39,613 nucleotides of DNA. Origin: Hassallia byssoidea VB512170. GTDB taxonomy: Bacteria > Cyanobacteriota > Cyanobacteriia > Cyanobacteriales > Nostocaceae. Positions 17,688 through 25,918 of the stretch are shown here, in pieces. Location: contig NZ_JTCM02000027.1 of the NCBI RefSeq assembly GCF_000817785.2, positions 35,434 through 75,046 of the forward strand, in the 5' to 3' direction. The notes under the pieces were generated by a model. That model was not told the DNA's origin, ran no database searches, and was given only the letters and a program-made list of their open reading frames with translations. Positions within the stretch are counted from its first letter, which is position 1. Each line of letters starts with the position of its first letter. Position numbers and translations under genes: made by a program.

Positions 17688-17699
17688 AAACACAATTAA

Positions 17700-18869
17700 T
17701 CAATATCGGAAAATTGCCGCCGCGTGTGCGCCATTTGGCACTTCTTCTGGCTCAACGGTGTAAACCGTACCACTATTTAAAAGCGTATGAATCGCGGCAA
17801 AATCTAACATATCCTCGTCGTCTGGCTCTGCTTCTGGGTGTAAATCCACACTCATGTTTTCTGGATCGAACTTACCCCATATTTGCTGCCCTACAGGTAC
17901 AAACAAAGAATCAACTCTTTGGTAATAAGCAGCTGAAATGATTTCTTTGATATCACTAGAAGCTTTACCAGTTCCCTCCCCTGCTAGTTGCTGATAAAGC
18001 TCCATTGCATCCTTTTCTGCCTGAGAAAACATAGGTTCTACGATTTGCCAAGCATCTTCGTGCAATTCTTCTGCCTGGAAGACTTCTGGTCTGCGAGTAA
18101 TGCCTTCTTCTACCAAATGCGGATAAGTATTTGCCTCACGGTAAATCGGATGGAGATACTCAACTCCTGCCAAAACTAAAGGTGCTTTTTGATTTCGCAG
18201 TTTCTCGTGCAACGGGGCATCAATAGCGTGAAAGAATTGGAGGATGTCTTTTTGATGCTCATCCCTGTCGGGACTTCCCTGCCCGTGAAACGAACCAGGC
18301 TGGGTAAAAGAATTTGAGGTTCCCCCTTTTGATGTAGCGATCCGAAATTGACCTTCTTTAGCAGTTTCGTCATATTGAAGGGCTTCATCGAGGCTCTTAG
18401 GCATATTTTTTACCTCTACCTCTTTGATGCTGTAGCGTGTTCCCTCAAAAAACTTAACATCCTTTTGGCTCAAAGCTAGGACATAAAAGCGTCCATCGTT
18501 GTTGACCAGATGTAGCAATGGCTTGAGGTGGAATTGGTCGCTAACAACCACTAATTCTTGAAACTCCATCGGCAGTTGGTAGTAGCGAAATACATTTGGA
18601 GAAACAAAAATTACCAATCCGTGGTCTTGATTTTCCCAAAACTCAACCGTATCAAGTTCCTTGGCTGGCTGGAGAAAATCTACAGCCTCAGTGTGACGAG
18701 ACTCCATTGTATCTAAGCGTGCTTCGGCTTCACGGATTAAATTTTTGAAGCGAATTGGGTTTTGTCGAACTTCTGGTCCGGCTTTTACCATAGGCATGTA
18801 TAGAGATACACATGGAATTTGGGGGTTTTCTACTAAACTTTTTAGTTCATCAATAGACAATAGCGCCAT
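17700..18869 (-). CDS. eRF1-like protein, bacterial archaeo-eukaryotic release factor (baeRF) type
   Basis: 389 residues, soluble. The opening SIDELKSLVENPQIPCVSLYMP and the following QNPIRFKNLIREAE are, from memory, typical of the baeRF group of eRF1/Pelota-like proteins found next to stress or immunity genes. The middle half includes VYVLALSQKDVKFFEG-like strands (here FYVLALSQKDVKFFEGTRYS) characteristic of the second domain. The C-terminal part (ADDFAAIHTLLNSG.VY and GAHAAAIFRY) corresponds to the Pelota/L7Ae-like third domain. A role in rescue or hydrolysis on ribosomes has been proposed for the group but not shown for this protein. ATG at 18869 has a GGAG ribosome site eight bases upstream. 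Confidence 0.72.
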   Translation of the reverse strand: MALLSIDELKSLVENPQIPCVSLYMPMVKAGPEVRQNPIRFKNLIREAEARLDTMESRHTEAVDFLQPAKELDTVEFWENQDHGLVIFVSPNVFRYYQLPMEFQELVVVSDQFHLKPLLHLVNNDGRFYVLALSQKDVKFFEGTRYSIKEVEVKNMPKSLDEALQYDETAKEGQFRIATSKGGTSNSFTQPGSFHGQGSPDRDEHQKDILQFFHAIDAPLHEKLRNQKAPLVLAGVEYLHPIYREANTYPHLVEEGITRRPEVFQAEELHEDAWQIVEPMFSQAEKDAMELYQQLAGEGTGKASSDIKEIISAAYYQRVDSLFVPVGQQIWGKFDPENMSVDLHPEAEPDDEDMLDFAAIHTLLNSGTVYTVEPEEVPNGAHAAAIFRY

Positions 18870-19334
18870 ATTAAACTCCGATGATAGTTAATCTTCATCT
18901 GAACAATCTAGATTCATTTCAAATCTAGATGTGCTTTGCTGCATCCTTCTTTTGATAAGAAATTACCCGTCGCATCCCCCTTCTTTAGATGGAGGACATG
19001 ACGGGTACAGAGGTGAATGAGTTTTTATTTAATATTCTGTTATTGCTTACTACCGATATGAAAAAGTGCGTAGAAGCTCTGCTTCTTGTCAAAAGACATC
19101 GCAGATTTTTCTCAAATAACAGCGGTTCAAATAAAACCATTTTCATTTACTAACAGTTTTATTTGATTTTTTTAATCAGATAATATTCATGATAATTGGG
19201 TAAGCGACTTGTTCGCCTTGGTCTGTGACAAAAGAAGGAACTGCGAACCCAAAGGGTAATTAGTAATCGAAAATTGTCAATTGCAAATTTGCCTGTTTGT
19301 CTCCATCCAATCTAAAAATCTCAAATCAGCAAAC
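18870..19334. other. 465-base intergenic region with several hairpins
   Basis: Contains CTAGATT..AATCTAG (about 18909-18929), ACCCGTC..GACGGGT (about 18966-19006), AGAAGC..GCTTCT (about 19073-19087) and a plus-strand terminator-like hairpin at 19128-19172. No reading frame of note. The density of hairpins plus a terminator without a plus-strand gene suggests a small RNA, but the promoter is not clear. Confidence 0.4.
19128..19172 (+). terminator. Terminator-like hairpin with T-run, orphan
   Basis: Arms CAAATAAAAC (19128-19137) and GTTTTATTTG (19156-19165) are perfectly complementary and are followed by ATTTTTTTAA. The stem is AT-rich and would be weak. No plus-strand gene lies upstream for more than 2 kb. 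Confidence 0.45.
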
Positions 19335-20006
19335 TTATCCAGCGTTGTGGGTGTTAGGATTGGATGATCGTGACTTAATATCTACCCCATTGTGCGGTTG
19401 CCTAAGAAAACTCAAAATCACTTTTTTCATCAGCCAGTGCAAGGCTGTTAGTATGACAAAAGTGATGGTGATAATCACCAAAGGCTGTTTTCCAAGAATT
19501 TCCTCTATGCCTTTGGTGATTATGGCATCTGGTTGCGTAATAAAATCCCAACTGTTGAAACGCAAAAACCGTCCCCAATAAATACCAACGGCATTGAAAG
19601 CATGGGTAATTAACTCAACCCCCAAAATCCACTGGCTTTTGCCAATGCGGTGTAAGTAGTAACCCCAATTAATTAAAGATATTACATAAGCTCCAAATCC
19701 AGCCGAAATCACCAGCAAATATACCGGAATTATCACTAGAGTAATCATCCATACCGATGGAACTGAGCGGATATCATGTATGAGGTGAATGACATCAGTT
19801 AATAAATAAGGCGCATTCGGTAAAAAAGCGAAGAACACCAGGAATCCGAACCACCAAACCCAAGAACGTCCGCGACGAGTGCGAAACAACCAAACACTCA
19901 AAGCCAAGGGTATAAAAGCCAGAAATAAGTTCCAAGTCATCCAACCCACATTTCTTTGCAAGACTTGCATGACTGTGGCGATTAACTCAAAAAGATGTTC
20001 TTTCAT
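19335..20006 (-). CDS. DUF1361 membrane protein
   Basis: 223 residues from ATG at 20006; the ATG at 20012 is an alternative, but GGAA seven bases before 20006 favours the inner one. Five to six membrane helices are predicted. The family landmarks are WNLFLAFIPLALS, FLPNAPYLLTDVIHL and GIYWGRFLRFNSWDF. DUF1361 proteins are widespread integral membrane proteins of unknown function. The conserved Asn/Tyr/Asp residues around NAPYLLTD face one side and could mark a functional site. It is followed downstream by the hairpin-rich gap and preceded by a large repeat array. Confidence 0.88.
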   Translation of the reverse strand: MKEHLFELIATVMQVLQRNVGWMTWNLFLAFIPLALSVWLFRTRRGRSWVWWFGFLVFFAFLPNAPYLLTDVIHLIHDIRSVPSVWMITLVIIPVYLLVISAGFGAYVISLINWGYYLHRIGKSQWILGVELITHAFNAVGIYWGRFLRFNSWDFITQPDAIITKGIEEILGKQPLVIITITFVILTALHWLMKKVILSFLRQPHNGVDIKSRSSNPNTHNAG

Positions 20007-20109
20007 ATACATTTCCGAAGAAAAGGTGTGATTGACACTATTTTAAGGGGTGCAATTAGCTAGTGTGTTGTTTTTCTTGCCAAACTGTGCGTATTCGGGA
20101 TTTCCAGAG

Positions 20110-20264
20110 TTCTAGTAGCGAGTGGGGAGTGGGTAATGGGGAGTGGGGAATGGGTAATGGGTAATGGGGAATGGGGTAATAACTTTTCTCATTACCAATT
20201 ACCAATTACCAATTCCCAATTCCCAATTCCCAATTCCCAATTCCCAATTCCCAATTCCCAATTT
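20110..20264. repeat. Inverted heptamer repeat arrays (GGGTAAT / ATTACCA, CCCAATT)
   Basis: GGGTAAT/GGGGAAT units (about 20120-20180) are followed by complementary ATTACCA and TTCCCAA units (about 20190-20264). The array ends at the 3' end of the TPI-repeat gene and would fold into a long imperfect hairpin. Confidence 0.9.
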
Positions 20265-20266
20265 TC

Positions 20267-21538
20267 CTAACGCAGCAACACTCGACTGCGCGGACCAATA
20301 GTTTGCTTGGGTGCAGATGGTTTTGTGGGGCAATTTACATCTTTGCGCGAACAAATACTTGAGGCAAGACTTAAAGGATGGAGTGCCAAAGAATTACCGT
20401 TACTGAATTCTACATTGGGTTCAACAGAGGGTGAGGGAGAATTTGATGTTGCGATCGCGCTTTGTATCGGCGATATAATTTCACCAGCGATCGGTGTACC
20501 ACCACCAATATCAATTGGTGTACCACCACCAATATCAATTGGTGTACCACCACCAGCATCAATTGGTGTACCACCACCAGCATCAATTGGTGTACTACCA
20601 CCACCAATCGGTGTACCAGCACCAATCGGCGTACCACTGACAATCGGTGTAGCACCACCATTAATCGGTGTAGCACCAGCATCAATCGGTGTAGCACCAG
20701 CATCAATCGGTGTAACACCAGCAGCAATCGGTGTACCACCACCAGCATCACTACGGGGAGTGATGGGAGTTGCACCTGCGGGAATAGTGATGAACAATTT
20801 TATCAGGGGTGCATTAGTCATTTTCAAGGAGGTGACGGTTGGCTTACCTGGTATATCAGACTTGAAATCAAAGACTGTAGGGGTAGCACTACCATTGCTT
20901 TGGCTATATCGCGGTCCTTGTCCAGTTACTCTAAAAGTACCTTGATACTGCTGTCCCGTTTTTGGATCGGTGACAATGCCGGTGTAAAGCGCTTTTTTTA
21001 ACCCAAACTCATCTTGAACTACAGCTTCAAATTTGGTTCCGGGCAATTTTCCTTGATAATTATAGGATGTCAAGTCACCGCTTGAAAGTGCTGGCGAAGT
21101 CAGCAAGCCATCAAATGAGACAACCGGAATGCCTTTAAAGTCAACGAAGTAATGCAGACTGCCATCGGCGCGAGTTTGTACCTTCACATAGTTAGAGGTA
21201 TACAAGGGTACTCCTTGGCGGTAATAAGTACCTTTGGAATTTGTATCTACACGAGTAACTACCCGGTTGAAGTTCGGATTAAATTTGGGAAGTTGGATAG
21301 TACCTGATAAAGTGCCAGTGCTTTGAATTGTAATTTGAGCAAAAGCAGATTCTGCCCCGAAACCGATAATGGCTGCGGCTAGACTGCTAGTAATAACTAG
21401 TAGTCCACTAAAGGAATTTTGATGGGTGAATAATGTAGTAAGGACTTTAGTCCTTGATTTGAGCGCTGAAGCGCTCACTACGAAACTCTTAACTTGGGAG
21501 TTGGATTTGGTTTTAATTGCTGACGATTTTAATTGCAT
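20267..21538 (-). CDS. Secreted protein with TPI-G repeats, function unknown
   Basis: 423 residues. A signal peptide core lies unusually far in, at about residues 46-68 ([23 protein letters not shown]), because residues 19-34 come from a palindromic repeat in the DNA. The next 190 residues (starting [19 protein letters not shown]) are beta-rich and include [20 protein letters not shown] and an [18 protein letters not shown] segment. Residues 256-350 hold 13 TPI-containing units of 7-8 residues ([14 protein letters not shown]). The tail has two Cys. I do not recognise a family; an envelope or sheath protein is a guess from the signal peptide and low-complexity repeats. A start downstream near the signal sequence is not available as ATG, so 21538 is kept. 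Confidence 0.78.
20489..20773. repeat. 21-24 bp coding repeats for TPI units
   Basis: Thirteen degenerate units; the four nearest 20489-20590 are 24 bp and nearly identical (ACCACCAATATCAATTGGTG type), the others 18-24 bp and more diverged. Expansion appears most recent at the C-terminal side of the encoded repeat. Confidence 0.85.
21435..21484. repeat. GTAGT..ACTACGAA palindromic repeat inside a coding sequence, copy 3
   Basis: Contains AAGGACT..AGTCCTT and GAGCGCTGAAGCGCTC hairpins, bounded by GTAGT and ACTACGAA. It shares the GCGCTCACTACGAA end with the intergenic copy at 12683-12745. It lies in frame near the 5' end of the TPI-repeat gene. Confidence 0.8.
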
Positions 21539-21685
21539 TGAAAACTTCCTTGATTAATATGCAAAAAAAATCACGCATGTTTTTACAGCAGGGGAATCTC
21601 TGCTTTAATTACGCGCGTGAAAATGAAAAACTGACTACACCCGTATGCAATTAGTGCATTTATTTACATTTACATCCGTACAGAT

Positions 21686-23680
21686 TTAAAACCGGAATGT
21701 TGCTCTTAATGCCCCTACTACCAAGGGATCGTTAGCAGCGTTGTGATCTGGATTGAAAATCACAAAAATGCCCGGAGTGAGAGAGATATTGTCATTGAGT
21801 TGGGCGCGATAAAAAAGTTCTACGTGCAGTGATGTGTCGTCGCGTCCACCCGGTGTACCTCCTTCAGAAAAGTTGGGAAAATTGAATCCTTCAGGTAAAG
21901 AACTAGAAGTAATTTTCGGGGGTTGTCCGACGAGAATGCCGCCCAAATTGCCGGAACGCAGTAAATTGGGAAAAGCAGCGAATACCATCCAGTTTGTAGT
22001 TTCCACGCTTCCAGAGAGATTGACTGGATTTGAGTGAGTCCAACCTCCCCAACCGCCTAAGTTAAAATTAGGATTAATGCGCCATGTGACGGTAGCGCCG
22101 ACAGCATGGGTATCAAAAGCTGTCGCAGGTGCAAAAGGGGAAATTAACTGAGCATCGCCGATACCGGTTCCTAGTAAGCCATCGGGAGAGTGGGAGAAAA
22201 GATAATGCAGCCCGACATCGATGTTATTGGTGGGTGCTACAGTTAGTTGAGCGCCGGCGGTATATCTGCCGCCAAAAAGTCCGCCAGCTTGGATATCACC
22301 GGGAAAACTGGGAATTTCGGCACTGTAAACGCCTTGTAAACTCAGGCGATCGCTTATTTGCCAATCGAAGCCAACACCGCCAGTACCGTTACCAATTGCC
22401 AAAATCGGGTTACGCTGACCTAATAAAGAAATTGCTCCCTCTCCATTCCCTTCTAGAGGGTTAATACCGCGAAAGGTGTTCGTAGGATTAACACCCACCG
22501 TACCAACAATAATTCCTAAGTTGTCTGAAACCGGAAATCGATAAGATAAATCACTGATATATAAATCGTTATTTGTATTTGACTCAAAACCCAACCGCCC
22601 CATATTGTTAAATACTGAAGACGCAGAAGAATTTAAATTTCCCGAACTCAGCCCAGTTAACAGTAAATCTTGCCCTGTAAAGGAAGTAGCGAGGGTTAGT
22701 TGCACGCTATTGGCAAAAGTCAGATTCGTTTCTGCCTTGCGTTCTGGTACTTTATCTCTAGGAAACAAATCGACATCAGCGCTATTCGTTCCCTGGAGGC
22801 TAAAAATAGCTTGCCCAAATAGTCGCGTCGTGGTGGAAAACTGATTTGCTTGTATTTCGCTTGTGTGGCTTTCTAAATTGTCTACCCGCTGCTCAACTTG
22901 CTTTAACTCTGCTTGAAACTGAGTTTGCAAGCGTTGCAACGCGATTAAATCCTCATCTTTAACAGTATTAGCTGTATTGTTAGTTATTAATTTATTAATC
23001 TGCTCCAGACAATGCTGTAAACCAGCTGCAAATTCATAACGATTGATAGCGGTGTTGCCTAGATAAGTTTTATTTGGATATCCAGCAATGCAGCCATAGC
23101 GTTCTACCAGAGATTGCAAAGCTCCAATTGCCCAGTCTTGCGGTTGTACATCGTCCAGTTGCGACACCGATGTGACTTGAGACATTTCGGGGGATGGAGG
23201 GAGTGGAGGAGGGGGGGAGGGGGAGAGGGGGGGAGGGGGAGCTATTTCTGGAGCAGGGGAGGCAGGGGAGGCAGGGGAGGCAGGGGGAGCAGGGGAGGCA
23301 GGGGAGGCAGGGGGAGCGAATTCTTCCTTGTCTTCCTTGTCCCCCTTGTCTCCCTTGTCCCCCTTGTCTCCCTTGTCTCCCTCATCCCCCTTATCCCCTA
23401 CTTGAGCAAAGGAGCCTTGAGAGGGAATTTTTTCTCTAATTTTATTAAGTATATTTTGATGCTCTGGTTTTAGCGCTGACTGGACGGGTTGGAGATTTGC
23501 ATCCGCTTGTATCAATTCAGGTGGTGTGATTTGGGTCGGTGGGACAATTTTCTTTGCCTCACTCTGTTTTGACTGCTGCACCACATTATCTGACGGAAGT
23601 GGTGGCTGTTCAGGTAATTTGGGCGGAGATGCTTGCCCAGCAGTTAACATGCCCGCCATCAGCAGACCGATATCGCTCAT
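21686..23680 (-). CDS. SLH-domain OprB-type outer membrane porin
   Basis: 664 residues. A short hydrophobic N-terminus (SDIGLLMAGMLTAGQASPP) may be a weak signal peptide. A collagen-like and Pro-rich linker (95-166) leads to an SLH domain (171-235; DVQPQDWAIGALQSLVERYG, then INRYEFAAGL), a coiled coil (245-275) and an OprB-like beta-barrel (285-664) ending in the outer-membrane C-terminal Phe (ATFRF). In cyanobacteria these porins attach to peptidoglycan through the SLH domain and pass small inorganic ions or sugars; several are implicated in iron uptake, which would suit the metal genes 1 kb away, but that link is inference. ATG at 23680 is the only good start. Confidence 0.9.
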   Translation of the reverse strand: MSDIGLLMAGMLTAGQASPPKLPEQPPLPSDNVVQQSKQSEAKKIVPPTQITPPELIQADANLQPVQSALKPEHQNILNKIREKIPSQGSFAQVGDKGDEGDKGDKGDKGDKGDKEDKEEFAPPASPASPAPPASPASPASPAPEIAPPPPLSPSPPPPLPPSPEMSQVTSVSQLDDVQPQDWAIGALQSLVERYGCIAGYPNKTYLGNTAINRYEFAAGLQHCLEQINKLITNNTANTVKDEDLIALQRLQTQFQAELKQVEQRVDNLESHTSEIQANQFSTTTRLFGQAIFSLQGTNSADVDLFPRDKVPERKAETNLTFANSVQLTLATSFTGQDLLLTGLSSGNLNSSASSVFNNMGRLGFESNTNNDLYISDLSYRFPVSDNLGIIVGTVGVNPTNTFRGINPLEGNGEGAISLLGQRNPILAIGNGTGGVGFDWQISDRLSLQGVYSAEIPSFPGDIQAGGLFGGRYTAGAQLTVAPTNNIDVGLHYLFSHSPDGLLGTGIGDAQLISPFAPATAFDTHAVGATVTWRINPNFNLGGWGGWTHSNPVNLSGSVETTNWMVFAAFPNLLRSGNLGGILVGQPPKITSSSLPEGFNFPNFSEGGTPGGRDDTSLHVELFYRAQLNDNISLTPGIFVIFNPDHNAANDPLVVGALRATFRF
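23183..23398. repeat. Low-complexity 9-bp repeats inside the porin gene
   Basis: Two adjoining tracts: CCCCCTTGTCTCC-type units encoding GDKGDKGDKG, and GGGGAGGCA-type units encoding PASPASPAP. These resemble intergenic G-rich arrays such as 24455-24560 and give residues 95-166, just before the SLH domain. Confidence 0.85.
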
Positions 23681-23890
23681 TGTATTTCACTTTACTAACA
23701 CCAATATTTCTCTTGACAGAAAAATTTGTCTTATTCAGGAATATTTCGGTTATTAAAGTAATATAAGTTACTAATATCTCAGCATGTAACTGCTTTCTTG
23801 CCATTAGCCATTAGCCTTTTCCCCTCTTAAAAAACCTTTCCCCTTTCCCCTTCCCCCTCTTTTTCATCAATGACCGATTACCTAGATAAA

Positions 23891-24367
23891 TTACTCCGGT
23901 TGGCTACAGTACTTTTTCACCTCAGCTTCTAAAGCATCAGACTGTTTAGCTGTGGTTGCGGCGGATGTCAATGCGGTATCGATATCTGTTCTGGCTTTTT
24001 GTATTTTTTCTCTACCAGATTCTGAAGCTTGTGCTGTTTTAGCTGAACCAAGAGCTTTACCTGCTTTGGTTATCTGTTTGCCGAGAGTGTCAAACACTTT
24101 CACAAATTTGTCTTGATATTTTTTCAAGGAGGGGTCTGGTAGGTTCATTTGCTTGAGCGATTTGGTGACAGCTTCGAGATCGGACGCGAGTTTCAAACTG
24201 GTTGTCACCTGCTGACCTTTGTTTTTTTCAATCAGAGCATTTCCTTCACTAACAGCGGATATCAGGCGATCGCACTGAGCAACTTTGCTGTTATCGCAAC
24301 CACTGAGCAACAAAGCGATGCTCAGACTAACAGGAATAATAACAATATGTTTACGCCAAACCAACAT
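23891..24367 (-). CDS. Small lipoprotein, function unknown
   Basis: 158 residues. The signal peptide ends in a lipobox, LLLSGC, with the acylated Cys at about residue 24 followed by DNS. The mature part is almost entirely helical and Ala/Lys-rich (LASDLEAVTKSLKQMNL, KFVKVFDTLGKQITKAGKAL) with two further Cys, one near the N-terminus and one at the end (KKYCSQPE), that may pair. The length and pattern suggest a four-helix bundle in the periplasm. I do not recognise the family. It is a single gene pointing away from the nickel/cobalt operon. Confidence 0.8.
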   Translation of the reverse strand: MLVWRKHIVIIPVSLSIALLLSGCDNSKVAQCDRLISAVSEGNALIEKNKGQQVTTSLKLASDLEAVTKSLKQMNLPDPSLKKYQDKFVKVFDTLGKQITKAGKALGSAKTAQASESGREKIQKARTDIDTALTSAATTAKQSDALEAEVKKYCSQPE

Positions 24368-24454
24368 TAATACCCCACCACTTACTTAAACCCAACTAAT
24401 AATACCCATTGATTCTGTAATTTTTATCAGTTTTCCGGTCAATCCCTGGCATGG

Positions 24455-24560
24455 GGAGTGGGGGGCAGGGGGCAGGGGGCAGGGGGCAGGGGGCAGGGGG
24501 CAGGGGGAGTTTGTCTCCTCATCTCCTTGTCTCCTCATCCCCCCATCTCCCCATCCCCCC
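24455..24560. repeat. G-rich heptamer array with C-rich complement
   Basis: Tandem GGGGGCA units (about 24457-24508) followed by CTCCTCATCCCCCCATC-type units (about 24512-24563), able to pair imperfectly. Lies in the leader region of the plus-strand metal transport operon. Confidence 0.85.
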
Positions 24561-24585
24561 ATCCCTCACTTAAGTAAAAATGCCC

Positions 24586-24608
24586 CCCCATAGGATTGAA
24601 TTATGGGG
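24586..24608. promoter_or_regulatory. Inverted repeat with C-tract, candidate metal-sensor operator
   Basis: CCCCATA (24586-24592) and TATGGGG (24602-24608) flank nine bases; a run of seven C starts at 24583. It is about 100 bases before the first gene of the nickel/cobalt operon. C/G tracts next to AT bases are the type of site used by CsoR/RcnR-family metal sensors such as InrS, but the match is loose. Confidence 0.35.
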
Positions 24609-24744
24609 AAATTCTCAGTTAATGTCGAATGTTGCGTATATTGCTTAACCTGACTAAAAAAGTCTTTAGATTACGGAAATAATTGTGTTTGCTTTTATTA
24701 CATATTCAAGCTGGCTGCACTGGATAACTCAGCCGCAGTTAGCT

Positions 24745-25419
24745 ATGCACATCCCCGATGGCTTTCTGAGCTTACCTATTATCGCTATTACATGGGTAAT
24801 TGCGATCGCTTTGATTGCACTCGCACTTAACAGAGCGCAGGCAGAATACCAAGAACGAGCTGTACCTCTAATGGGTGTATGTGGGGCTTTTATCTTTGCG
24901 GCTCAAATGATAAATTTCCCTATTCCTGGAGGCACTTCCGGACACCTTTTAGGTGGAACGCTGGCAGGTGCTTTGTTGGGTCCTTGGGCTGGCTCTTTGG
25001 TCATGGTGGCGGTGTTTATCGTCCAAAGCGTAATATTCCAAGATGGCGGCTTGACTGTGCTGGGCGCCAACATTTTTAATATGGGGTTGATTGGCACGTT
25101 TGGTGGTTATTACTTATACAAAGCAATTCGCTTTGCCATAGGTGGTAATAAATTGTCAGGAATGGTAATTGCCGCTGCTGTTGCAGCTTGGACAAGTGTA
25201 GTGGTTGCCTCTGTTGTATGTGCTGTAGAACTAGCTATATCTGGAACAGTTCCGTTAACGGTGGCTTTGGCTGCGATGGCATCATGGCACGTAATAATCG
25301 CTATTGGTGAAGCTGCAATCACCGTAGTAGCTCTTTCGTTTATTTGGCGGACTCGACCGGATTTATTTTACGATCCGCCACGCAAGGCTGTTGTTTCTCG
25401 TCCTCTGTCGCGTTATTAA
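24745..25419 (+). CDS. ECF nickel/cobalt transporter substrate-binding membrane subunit (CbiM/NikM)
   Basis: 224 residues from ATG at 24745, with six to seven membrane helices. The mature N-terminus MHIPDGFLSLP is the key: in CbiM/NikM the N-terminal Met-His segment enters the pore and binds the metal. A GTG at 24685 would add 20 residues and has a better ribosome site (GGAAA), but that extension ends QLA, a poor signal-peptidase site. Family motifs GGTSGHLLGGTLAGALLGPWAG and QDGGLTVLGANIFNMG are read here as conserved membrane loops. The subunit determines Ni2+ or Co2+ specificity of the CbiMNQO-type importer. It opens a four-gene plus-strand operon. The PDGLE protein next to it suggests the nickel-type variant. 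Confidence 0.88.
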   Translation: MHIPDGFLSLPIIAITWVIAIALIALALNRAQAEYQERAVPLMGVCGAFIFAAQMINFPIPGGTSGHLLGGTLAGALLGPWAGSLVMVAVFIVQSVIFQDGGLTVLGANIFNMGLIGTFGGYYLYKAIRFAIGGNKLSGMVIAAAVAAWTSVVVASVVCAVELAISGTVPLTVALAAMASWHVIIAIGEAAITVVALSFIWRTRPDLFYDPPRKAVVSRPLSRY

Positions 25420-25432
25420 TAGGGATTCAACT

Positions 25433-25804
25433 ATGAGTAATGATACGCGATCGCGCAATCGTGCTTTTGTAATAGCTGGTTTGGGTATTGCTTTGCTAAT
25501 TGCAATTTTTCTTTCTCCCTTTGCCAGTAAAAACCCTGATGGCTTGGATCGAGTCTCCCAGGATCTCAAATTTGAGGATAAAGCACATGAAGATGCACCA
25601 GCTAAAAAGCTACCTTTCTACGCTGTTTTTGATGAATATGCTCTCAGAGGTGTACCCGAAGCTGTAGCTACTCCCATCGCTGGCTTAGTCGGAACTTTAG
25701 CCGTTTTTGGCTTGGCTTGGGGAATTGGCAAATTAGTTGTACGTGGTTCAACTTCATCTAATCCTGAGTATGATGAATCCCGGTATACGGATGATTCAGA
25801 ATAA
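25433..25804 (+). CDS. PDGLE-domain small membrane subunit (CbiN/NikN-like)
   Basis: 123 residues with two membrane helices (AFVIAGLGIALLIAIFLSPF and VATPIAGLVGTLAVFGLAWG). The first helix is followed by the family hallmark NPDGLDRVSQDL, and a charged loop carries FEDKA and PFYAVFDEYALRG. PDGLE proteins replace or resemble CbiN and help the CbiM/NikM subunit during metal loading; some are fused to it. ATG at 25433 is 14 bases after the CbiM stop with an AGGGA ribosome site. It is distinct from the genuine CbiN at 29333-29647, so the two operons use different small subunits. Confidence 0.87.
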   Translation: MSNDTRSRNRAFVIAGLGIALLIAIFLSPFASKNPDGLDRVSQDLKFEDKAHEDAPAKKLPFYAVFDEYALRGVPEAVATPIAGLVGTLAVFGLAWGIGKLVVRGSTSSNPEYDESRYTDDSE

Positions 25805-25918
25805 ACCACATGAAAAAAGAGGGGGAAAGGGAAGAAAAGAAAATTCCCTTTTAACTTTTAATTTTTACCCTTACCTCTTCTTTTTATCAATCCAAAATCT
25901 CAAATCCAAAATTATTAG

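Noticed and set aside
16832-17695. TTG start at 17695 for the secreted protein
   Set aside because: It would translate the hairpin arms and put a hydrophilic stretch before the signal peptide; ATG at 17644 is better.
20307-21001. Long plus-strand frames opposite the TPI-repeat gene
   Set aside because: Low-complexity shadows of the repeat; no family features or ribosome site, while the minus frame has a signal peptide.
23114-23473. Gly/Arg-rich plus-strand frame opposite the porin linker
   Set aside because: Reverse reading of the 9-bp repeats, not a collagen-like gene of its own.
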